Source: Acanthaster planci
Lineage: Eukaryota > Echinodermata > Asteroidea > Valvatida > Acanthasteridae
Direction: 5' to 3'
Assembly (NCBI RefSeq): GCF_001949145.1
Contig: NW_019091360.1
Coordinates: 3,283,047-3,343,046, forward strand
Length of the DNA: 60,000 nt
Position 1 is the first letter of the stretch; each line of letters starts with the position of its first letter. Under the pieces are notes generated by a model, which saw only the letters and a program-made list of their open reading frames with translations, made no database searches and had not been told where the DNA came from. Below are positions 45,501 to 57,500 of the stretch, one piece after another. The position numbers and the translations under genes were made by a program.

Positions 45501-48500
45501 TACTGTGAATCACCCGTATTAATTTGCTGCCTTGAAAATTAGCCGCTGAATTAACTGTAGAAAGGGCTAAATTTAAATTGAATTTGGGTTTGAACATAAC
45601 CCCTGTTTGTAGATATAATTAACAAATTTCTACTTGGATAACATCAAATCTTTTGCCATGCTCTAATCAGGTAATCTGGGGCTATGGCTTTGTCGTTTTA
45701 TCATTGCCATGCTACAGTGATAAGCCACAGACAAAAAGACAATGCCTTCTGAATATGTGACAAGGCTACATATGCCTACCACCGACGTTCTGATCCCACA
45801 ATTGCCAGCTTTGCACAGAATCCAACATTTAGCTGCGTTGTAGCCAAGGTATTTCTTTTACAAGTTATAAGTCGTTTCAAACCCAAGTCATTTTTTTCAG
45901 CACATCTGATTTCACCAAGAGGATGTCATGGACAGGCCATTTTTCAAGTTAACGAGGGCGACAAAAGCATGGCCACCTTTTGACAACTTGCATTTGAGTA
46001 TAGGTCATCTGACAATTTGGGGAAACGTTCGAAAAACATTTCGTGCAACGGAGAGAAGAAAGGTTTCATTAAAACTGCTTCTCAAAATATACTTACAAAT
46101 CTTCTTCCCCCAACAAACAAAAATTGCAAATAATTCATGTGTCCCTGTGTGCAGCTGGTGTATAGAAGTTGTTAACTATTTCTAAAGATGCACGGCCAAA
46201 AATGGCCTTTCCATGGCAATATCTTGGTGGCATTCTGTTCTCTGAATAACCCTCACTGACACAGCACTCGGATTTTTCTAACATACTTTACTGATGGCGT
46301 AACCCATGACTACCAGAAAAACAGGTTTGACCTAACGTTTTCTATCATATGATGCTGATATTTGTAAGATAAGACATTGGCGTAACAAAAAAAGACAGGT
46401 GTGCTTCGGAAGGTACAAAGTCATAGAGTTTTCTTCTACACATATTAAAAGAAGTTGATAAGGTCAACAAGTCAAATTTGTTCAAGTCACATAGATTACA
46501 TCATTTTCTTCCGAGTCCAGCCAGCTCTCGAGTCATTTTGTGTTTCAGCCAAGTCTCAGGTAAGACAAATTGTGACCCGAGTCTGACTCAGGTCCAATTC
46601 TGCACTTCAGGTTAACAATTCTGTCATAAATTTGGGCCGACTCACTGGTTCTCTGTTCAGTAGTGTACTGGGTGTCATTATCTCCATCAACGGTAACCTT
46701 GATCTCGTATAGCTGTCCTGGCTGAAGGTTGGTAAATGATGCTTGGCGAGAGTTGCCATCGACAGTCTTCGACACACCACTGGTGGACGGACTAATGGTT
46801 ACATCGTAACCCCGGAAGTTGGTCACCAGTGAAGACCCATCTCCCCAGTATACCTCAACTGTAGTGTTGGAATACCGTCTGACAACGATCTCCTGTGCAC
46901 CAGCTTCCACTATGTGACAAAGTAGACAAAAAGACATACCCCCAATGAGATATTTGGGACTGTGGGTTTCTAGACGATGACCATTCAAAACCAGGAGCGA
47001 GCAAGGGTAGAAATGGTTATCATTTATTTCTTTATTCAAACTGAAATGTTGGCATTGGGTTGTGTCTTGTCCAGCAGCTTCAACAGGTTGGAGTAAAGAG
47101 AGCAAGGACAGTGATACCATAGAGGCATGTCTTGTAGACCAACAGTCCTACTTCACTTACAGGTGGTGAATGAGATTACTACAGGCTCTGCCTCCATTCC
47201 ACCGATGAATGTGGTGATGGTGATGGCGTAGGCCTTGCCAGGCTCTAGACCATCAATTCTATATTGTGTTGGCTGTCCCCGGAGTATTGTTGTGGTGGAC
47301 GGTGTCAGGCCATCGGCCGGGGAGTAGTTGACAGAGAAACCATCAAAGTTCCCCTCCGGCTCGGCCCAGGAGATGTTGGCAGAGATCTGAGTGACCTCTT
47401 CGAGGATGACATTGGGCTGGCTGGGAGCTGTGAAGAGGAAGGACATTACAATGCATGAGACAGGTTGTTTTTTCATTTTCCACTTTCACTCACAAACTGA
47501 TGGTTAACAGCGATTGATTCGTGATGAAGCTGAGTGCTAATTTTAACAGGCATGCCAACAGGCACAGGTGTCATTCCAACCGTAGCAGACATTGTAAAGT
47601 ATCGTTCAATTTAAAAAATAAGAAAATCAGCTATACGAGGAAATGTTGATCGAGTTAGCTGAGTTCTAGTGCATTTATGATAAAATTTCAATTTACAAAA
47701 GCTTACCATCCAATTACCATGCAAAGCAATGGAGCTATGGAGCTACTGTGTGATGTAATTCAAACATCCTTTACCGGCATGTGCTCTGTGCAAGTTTGTG
47801 GAATGGCAGTAAACCTTTATTCTCAACTGTACTCGGCCCCTGAGTTTGAAGAATGATACTGTACCTCTGATCAAGTTTTTTAAGTTGAAGTACCTGTGGT
47901 GAAGATGAGAGTTCGTTGCTGGCCAGGCAACTGTGGCGACTCCAATACCAGGCTATATGATGTTCCAGGTATCAGACTGTCAATTCTGCGTCGCCCGACT
48001 GCTTCCCCATCGATATTGGTGAGACGCTCTTGGTTGCCTTGAGAAAGTCTAAGGCGGTAGGTGGTGACATCTGTAGTGGTGACTTTGCCAAACTCCACAT
48101 CGATGAAGGTGTCCGACAGTTGGGTGTAGATAAACTCCAGAGGTATCAAAGAGCCTATGATACCAGGACAAGAAAGAAATTGGTTGATGATACCAGGAAA
48201 ACAAAGAAACTGGTTCATATGCGGCAGACACTGAACTCATTCAAAATAAGAGACTGAATACATCCCTTGACTTCATAATTAATGTGTGCACCTGTCTTCT
48301 CCAGGAGTAAGACTTTTTCACTCCGGGATTCACAGTTGTTGGCATCTCCAGACACCGTCTGCAGTGAGATTTCATAGGATGTGTCAGGCTTGAGGTTGTT
48401 GATGATATAATTTCTGACAGCTGGCCCACTGGTGACGGTTACAGGTGGACGATTCCCACGATGGCTTGCCGGGAACCAGTTAATCAGGTAGGATTGGAAA

Positions 48501-51500
48501 GAGGAGATGTCAGTGGGCACAATCCATGTGATAACGATGGAGGTTGCTGTGACCAGCTGGGTATCGATGAAGGCAGGACTCAGGGGGGCTGAGGGTCGAA
48601 TCGAATGAGCGTATTAAAGACAAAGCCAAAATTTTCTGGCTGACAAAATGTCCTGCAAGACCAATGACAGCTCAGTCTCGTGAAAACCTTGTAAAAAAAT
48701 CTCAGTAATCAACTGGAAATGGTGCAACATGGTGCAGAGAGATTTATCTGATATTGCTTTCATCACATCTCAAGTGTCGGAGCAATGCTTAACCACTTGA
48801 TGCCAGGGAGCCCAGTTTCGGAGACGTTGGCTTTACATGCATAGCCGGAGTCCCGAAATTGGACAAAGGGAACTGGGCCTTGTAACAAAAGACTGTACTC
48901 AGAACAAAGGACTGAGCTGCTGGGAATTGCCAACATTTTTTCAGCTGTCAGTAGCAGAGGAAATCTGTCATTGTTTTGAATGATTATACCACTGTTTGTG
49001 GTATTCGGCGCAAGCAGATTACCACCGGGGACAAAAGTGCTCCAGGGGTGAGCAATACAATACCACTGCACAGTCCGCATTTGAAAAGATGCCAGCAGCG
49101 CACTGGGCCAGTTTTGGGGAACAAAAGAAAATTATGTAACACTGCACAATCTGGGCTCTTTTTACACGGCAACAGGCCTGGCTGAAATAGCCGGGCGTCA
49201 ATAGATGTTGTCTGTCAGATTAGAGTAGCCACAAGACAGTCATTCGTGTGGGTGTAAACATCCAGCAAATGAAGAAATGAATTTTTGAAGAATTTAAAAA
49301 TGGAAAATCTGGGAAAATCCCCCAGGTATACCTCACACAACTTCAAATCAAACCTGGCAGCATGTGGTTGAATATCTCTTCTGTAGCAAGCATCTGAGGA
49401 AAGCATAGCTAGACTAATTAGATTCAGAACAGGTGATCTATGACCTTCAAAGAAGACAGGATACCAGACTGTCCTACCTGTTCTAACCATGACGGTCTGT
49501 TGCTGCGAATTCACAACTCCCTCAACATCTAAGGTAATTGTGTGGACAACACCAGGTGGGAGCCCAGTGAAGGTGTACTCATTACCAGTCACAGTTATGT
49601 CACGCTGATTTGCTGATGTTGCATCTGTCACTGACAGCTGTGGATAAATGGACACACATTTGTACAAATATGTCTGATGTCAGAAAACGTCATGATGAAA
49701 ATGTACAGCTTCATCCTGGAACTGCCTCACCGATGCTTGACCAATGGTACATGCATCGTGTCAGCTAATGGAAAAACTAACTTCCCTTTGATAGTTGTTC
49801 AGAATAGCTGACTCGAATGGTGCAATAATGAAGACTGCATCATTGAAATGTGATCCTAGATGTGCAGACGTCATAAGCATTACAGATACCGTGTTTGACA
49901 CACAGTCTAATGTGATGGTTTGAGCCCATAGGGTACTTCAAGAAAATTGTGAAAGAATCAGACTTATGCTTTGTGACTATACAGAATCCTTGCATTTTTT
50001 GGAGTTTCAAAATGAGGGTAATATATGCCTGTTGGCTTGCGCTGCGGGGATAATAAGTGAAAGATGACTTGCTTTATGAGTTCTCTTGGAATGGCAAATA
50101 TGGCGAATGTTTCTGAATGTCAAGGGCCCGCTGCTTGTGCATGCAACCAGGATTTGATAGTGGGGGGGGGGGAAACAGCTTGCCAGAGATGGGAGAAGGT
50201 GAGCCTGTTCTATGCCAGGACCAATGGGAATGACAGCATCAGATTGGTATTGTAATTCTATGGCCAAATGTCAATCAAGGACAAGTGAAGGGATAGCCTA
50301 CTCGGTATCTGGTTGTTGAATCGGCAGCTGGTGTCCAGTAAATGGTGATGGTGGACGTTGTTGACCTATGGTTGATGATTTCCCCGACAAAACTGTTCCC
50401 TGTGATGTTAAAAAGTCCATGTTAGACACTATCAGAAGTGGGTGATTGTGGGAAGTGTTGTTGAGAATTCTGTTTACTGAAAGGTATAAATCCAACCTGC
50501 AATATTGACTTTTGTTTCTGAGCGCTCGGGAGAAAAATTCCTGAGACGTTGGCTTAAGTGGGAATGGAACCCAAAGACCTCCTAATGCTAATGCAGATGT
50601 ATAACCACTCAACCGATGAATTTTCAGAGGTGAGCTGATTTGTTAACATCAAAAACAAATGACAAGTATGCAAAGGAGTGCTAAGATATCCAACAAGTTG
50701 AAACATCACCCTCGCATAACTCGCATAACTACCTGTAGTGGCGTTGGCAATCGCAGGCTCACTGAGGAAGACGTGAGTTGCTGTGCCCGTGGTGGTGGAC
50801 ACTGCCAGGTCGTAGGTAGTTTGGGCGGTAATGTAAAAGGTTGCCCGTCTCCTCTCGTACCGCCCCTTGCGGATCATCTGACTTTCGGAGCCGTCTCGCG
50901 GGGTAGCGGTAATGAGATAGCCTTGAAAGTCACCAGGTTCATTTGGTGGCTCCCAGCTGATTATAATGTGGACGCTGATGACTTCCTCCACAGTCAGTGA
51001 GGCAGGGGGAGGTGGGACTAACGCAAGAAAAATGGTCACTTTTTTTTTTCAAGGTGGTAAAGTTCGGTGTTTTGCAAACAACAATGGCACAGTCACTTCA
51101 CAAACTTTGTCGCAGCTTCAGAGGCAGTTTGGATGACTACAAAGTGGTGTTCAAACTCACGTTATTGGAAAACCTACTTAAGAGACAATTTCCACAGCAA
51201 GTGGTAAAGGATAATTTACAAGGTTAAAAAGAATGTCCAACACAGTGATGTACATGTACCGTGGAGCAGTTTCCAGTATTAAGGGCAAACAAACGACATA
51301 ATGGAATGATGAACCACAACGCTTTTAGAAACCTGAAAGATTTTTCAAAGAAACGACACTGAGGCTGCACACTTTGGAAGACCAGGGGTTTTGAAACGTC
51401 AGATGTCACAATATGTCTTGCATGGTTGTGCACATCATATGTCCTCACCCTACCTTCAATTCCTCAGGGGGGGGGTCAGTGTGGAGAGTCGGTAACTGAC

Positions 51501-54500
51501 ATACTGAGTACTGGTTCAATCCTGTGTGTACATTAAAATATCGTGCTGCAAACCACTTTCTGTTCCTGCATTTAATTCCCGTTCTTCCAAGTAAAAGAGT
51601 TTCCCACAAATTCTTACCTGTCCAGGCAGTGAGCGAGCCAATGGACAAGATGGTGGATGAGATGTTAGCGTCCACACGGATGTCGTATCTGAAACCGGCT
51701 TTGAGATTCTCCAGAGCAAGTGACAGGAAACCTTCAACAATGCTTGGAGACTGCTGGTTTCCATCCTCTGGGGAGAAGACAACGGCGTAGGAGTCTGCAT
51801 TCTGCACAGCGTCCCACGCTAACATCAGGGTGTTCTGAGATCGAGAGACTAGACGCAGTGCTGACGTCACTGTTATGAGAAGGGCGATAGGAGAAACATT
51901 ACAGTGTGGGCAATGTTTAATAAATAATACAATGATTGGAGAATTTGACAGTGGTTTCTGTAGGATGGACACTGACAATGTGTGGATATTCATAAGAGAA
52001 ATGTGGAAGTACTCTTTCCTGGATTCCAAGTACCACTTCACACAACCAAAGCCAACACCTGACCTGAAATGGTACTTGTGTCACAAACGGTTTGAGTGTT
52101 ACTGGTCCTTACATGTTTCACTGATATTTTTAACAAGTGACACACTTAAACTTGAAAACCTATGATGGCGCCGTGCTCTCACTTGTAATGGTATTTAGAC
52201 CCTACGAGGCCTCACTTTGCAAAAAGCCAATAAACAGCATGATGGACAATTACATGTACATCACTGCTATTTGTAACATAGGAAAACTAGAGCAAAGTAC
52301 GCACAAGACTGAAAGGTAAACACTGATAAAAAAAAAAAACTTTGCGCGACGACAAAATTCAGCACAGGGCATTAAATACTTCAATAGTCTGTTCAAAATC
52401 CAATACTCTCAACCTCGTCTACCATTACACATTATATCAATTTGTGAAAGGTACCAATTCCTATGATCGATGTTTATCATAGTGCTCAAAATTCAGTCCC
52501 ATCTCAGAAACTTCTGTCCAGAACAAAAAAAGGCAATGATCAGGCAGACACTTCCAAACTTGAAAGATCTAATTTTAATCTGAGATGCAGCAAAACGTGT
52601 CAGTGGCTGTAACCTGCCGAGAAAAATTTTCAGACATGTTGAGGAGTTGTCCTATCACATTATTCTAGCTCTTAGTCTGCTGTTGGGTTTTAGTTGCCGT
52701 TTTAGGAAGTGAGCCCTTTCCACTGTCAATCTTTCACTGATCTGAATTTAATCCTCAGACTTTAGGACAAACTTTTCTCCAACTTACCAGTTTGTGCTGT
52801 CCGGCTCACTGACTCTCTGCTTCGGAAGACACCGTCCGATTGCTTGACAACCGATGTGACAGACATGAAGTAGTCTGTGTCTGGCTCCAGGTACTCAAAG
52901 GTGAATGTGTTTGGGTCAGCAGCCGCCACTGTACCTGCCAGCACAGGAACGGTCTCTGTGGTCTTCCGTATACTGAGCTCATACAGGCTGACGAAACCAG
53001 AAGCACTGGTCCATGTGACAGTGATAGAACGTGGAGCGCTTGTCATCACGTCCAATGAAGCTGGCACATCCACCACTGGTTGAAAACAGGAAAAATTGAA
53101 AAAGAGTTGTTTTTTTTTCCTTTTCTTAATTCTAAACTGCCCTTTTCATTTCGTCTTTTACGAGTTAAATTTAAATATCATCTGCTATAGTGAGTTCTGT
53201 AAATTCACATGAACATAGCAATTTGAATTCTCCGTACTAAAGACACTGTTGCTATACCTCGTGATTCGGGGCAAGGTTTTGCTTAGTTACATCAGAGACG
53301 TCTTGCACCAATAAACTGTTTCAATTAATAAGAAGGGCACAAAGGAACCAGGCCATTCCAGAGACGATGCTTGCTAAGCAAAAGCTTGCCTCAAATCACA
53401 AGGAACATTAACAGCAAGTGTCTTTAGTCTGAGGAATTCAAATTGTTATGTTTATGTGCAATCAGATGACTCAGTGTACCAGACTTCATTCAATCTAACT
53501 CACACAAGGCTTATTGCTAAATGTAGTTCAAGATTTTGTAGGTTGTTATTAACTCTCTTTTTACTTGATTTTTCTGATCATTTTAACTTTTCCAAAAGTG
53601 ACCACTTAGGTTTTGCTATTCTTTTGAGTATTATTCTTATTTTGGAACGTGTTATTGCGTGTAATTGTTAGCCTCTGAGTATCTCTTGGGTAACTTTGGA
53701 GCTTTTTAGATTATCATTTTATTTATTATTTTTAAACCAAACAAGCAGATAATCATATGCTGCACCTTTACTGAGTTTTTAAAACCTCGTAACTATTTTA
53801 ATTTGTCAATGAAACAATTCTTTAGGCAATGATACCAAAGAACAGGGGAAAAATGTGAGAACAGAATTACAAAGAAATGAAAGCTCTTAACAAAAGCCAG
53901 GCTTACAAGTTCTTATCTGAGCCATCGTAGTGACTTGCGGGATTCTATTTGGGGTTGTTAGAGTGATGTCGTAAAAAGAGCCAGGCTCCAAGCCAGTGAA
54001 CTGGTGATAACGCTCCACCGGTGTCAAGGTTACCGGTCTAGTTAAAGATCCCCGTCTAAGAGTCAGCCTGTATTCTGAAGAGGACTCCACGGCTCCAAAT
54101 TTGACTGCGATGGAGGTTTTTTCCACAAGATGAGGGTAAATACGGCCTTGCTCACCAGCATCTGAGACAAAATGCAACAACAACCATTTCTCAAATATAC
54201 TCTGGAGGGTTGAAAAGGTCACAGGCAAAGAAATCTCAGAAAGTACAGACACTGTTCAACATCTATTTAAAAAATGTAAGATGTAAGATACTCACACATT
54301 TGCTATCCCAAAGAATTGAGAACATTGTTTCAGTTATTTTGTTTGAGTTTTGCATTAAAAAGAGCAAGCTGAGCTCTTTGTTCTAAGGGACCACTCAGTG
54401 TTAGGCATCCTGGTCCAAATGCGCTCTACGTTGCTGAAAAATGAAGAGGGTTCCTCTTACTATTTAACCTCAACCATGTCAACTCTAATGAGTTTCTGGT

Positions 54501-57500
54501 GAATCATGACTCATTCTGTTAGGATGGGTTACATTTGTACATTAACATATTGACATTGCCTTTATGTGAGTTCTCTAAGTTCCCTTCCTCTCATCTTCAT
54601 GAAAGGCAAAATACAACAAGGAAGCAAAGGTCCAAAAGCTCTAAGGTCATGTCCAAAACAGGACTTCCAGAGCTACGGCTAGGTCTAGTGTCTGCACATC
54701 TCCATGTATTTCAAATAGAACAAAGACGTAAACCTAGCTCTAGACAACAGATTCCGATGCAGCCTAAGCCTGTTTTATGGACCTAGGTAATATTTGCGTC
54801 ACTTGCATCCGAACAGACTGACTCTAAACAAGAAAAACTGAACGGAAGACAAGCTACGTTTGGTAAATATTCCACTGGCCCTTGATAACTTTGACGTAAT
54901 TCAACTGTGGGTTGTTTACAAAAGAATCTTCTTGAATCAGAGCAAAATGAATAATTATAAACCTTCAGTGGTATCATATTATAGTACAATTTTAAATTAA
55001 AAAATGCTGCAACAGAGACATTGGTGATTGAATGGTAAAGATTATGGGTGGCTGGTGAATATTTCAAATATGTACAAATTTGATTAAATCAAGGGGAGCC
55101 TTGGTATCTCATGGTATTCAAAAGAAGAGGGAGATGATGTGTTTGTGAAACATGCAGCCAAAAAAAAAACTGAAGCCACTAACTTGTGCTTCCTGTGCTA
55201 GTGACGGTAGCGCTGCGAAGATCTCCGCTTATGGTGGTCACTTCGATCCTGTAACTCAGACCTGGCGTCAAGCCATCTAGTACAAATCTTTGGCCACTCT
55301 GGACGACCGGAGAGGCCTTGTAGCCATCACCAGGTGAGTAGACGAGTTCGATGTTATCATAATCGCTACCCTGCGTATCAACGACCACAACTAGCTCCGT
55401 CTCTGGAGGGAAGCCACTAGTGACGCTGACGATGCTGGGCCTTGCAGGAACTGAAAGACGATAGGTACGGCAAAGTCAGAGTGACACTTTTAACCTAACA
55501 TGAGTTTTGGTTCCAACATTATTTGACACTGCTTGTAGACAACAAAACAAAGTCAAAAATGGGGCAAAGGTTAAAATTGGATAAGGGCTACAAAACCGAA
55601 TAAATTTTCAAAGAGCATGTCATAGTTTTTGTAAAGTCTACCAATGCCACCATCACCAAAACAAAAGTCAAGCATATTTTGCCTTTCCACATCCTTGGCA
55701 AGTATATGCAAGCTCAGACACGTTTCCTTTCTTTGAGAGAATACCGACCCATGTGACCCATGTGACAGACAACACAAAGCTAATACAGCAGGCAAAACTC
55801 AACAATGTGTATTTTGTCACTGTGTCTACGGGATCACCTTTGAATGGCAATTGAGCAAAGACAGGTTCATTTTGTTGGTCAAGTACTACTCAATACAATC
55901 ACCAGTTTGAGAGCAAGTACTACTCAATACACTCACCAGTCTGAGAGCAAGTACTACTCAATCATGTCAATACACTCACCAGTCTGAGAGCAAGTACTAC
56001 TCAATACACTCACCAGTCTGAGAGCAAGTACTACTCAATACACTCTCCAGTCTGAGAGCAAGTATTTCTGAATACACTCACCAGTCTGAGAACAAGTACT
56101 ACTCAATACACTCACCAGTCTGAGAGCAAGTACTACTCAATACACTCTCCAGTCTGAGAGCAAGTATTTCTGAATACACTCACCAGTCTGAGAACAAGTA
56201 CTAATCAATACACTCACCAGTCTGTGAGCAAGTACTACTCAATACACTCACCAGTCTGAGAACAAGTACTACTCAATACACTCACAAGTTTGAGAGCAAC
56301 TATCAGTACTCACCAGTCTGTTGTCTGATGAGGTCCAACACAGACGGCCCACTGACAAGGCGGATTGTATACACAACTCCAGGCGTCAGCCCAGAAATCA
56401 CTTGGTTAGTGCTGTTGGTCACAAAGACACTCCCTGATGGTGCATAGTCCAGACTCTGTCCAACAACAAACCCGGTGACTGTGATGGAGTTTTCGGTGAA
56501 ACTCACAACCTGCAATCGAGCAGCCACTGTGGATCAAAGGAATAAACCACGGTTATTGACCAACATCCTCGACAATGTACTTATATGCATAGTAAACTAT
56601 CACAAGGGTAAGTGATGCAATAGTTTACCAGTCATATGTTTTCAACCAATGCATGAATCCTTTTGTATATGCCTGGTAAGGCCGTATTGTTTTTACTTTG
56701 CCTGATTAGGAATACGCAGACCCTGAATGATGTAAGTTTACAAATAAATTTATCTTTCTTGAGACAGGATTGTTCATCCTTCAATCCTGGATAATTTAAT
56801 TGAAAGTAAAAAAAAATCACCATACATTTTTATCTCTATCTTTATTTTGTCCAACTGCCCATCAACCCTGCCAAATTTCAAGCTAACTGCCCATAAACCC
56901 TGCCAAATTTCAAGCTACGTTCATGATCCAATAAATTTTTTTTAAAAGCCAGCGTACACAGCAGAAACATGACATAACGCTTGAAAGTGAATGGAACAGT
57001 GAGAAAATTGTTCTCAATTATGAGAGTATGAGGTATCAGCTTTCCTGCACGTCTTTGAGTGAATAACAATGAGTTTCACATGTGATGGAAACTCAACTTG
57101 TAACTCTCTGACACCGGAACAGGAATCCAGACTGATGTACTGACTGACCTGTGGTGAACGCAGCTGATCGAGGCTCGCTTTGTACTGTGATGCACTCATC
57201 ACTGGCGGTCTTCAGGAGTGCCCTCACCTCCACGGAGTATGAGGTTTGAGGAGTGAGACCAGTAACTTCATATTGAGTGATTGAGCTGGACACCTCAACT
57301 GACCTGACGCTACTGGTTCCTATTAACAAAAGTTAAACACCGAATGATCAAGTCTAGTAACCTTGTACACATTTTGCTTTACCACAGAGGACAGATACAC
57401 ACAGATAACAAAGGATCTCTCCCTATTCTTGTTGGAAAGTCTTTTGTTCAATTCTGCCCTTGATGGTACCATATGCTTAGTCTACGGGAAAGAGTTGCAT

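Noticed and set aside
33905-49477. Segmental duplication linking the FN3-24 intron and the FN3-11/12 intron
   Set aside because: The similarity starts and stops at TTAA-flanked inverted ends and the surrounding exons are not collinear, so it is a transposable element.
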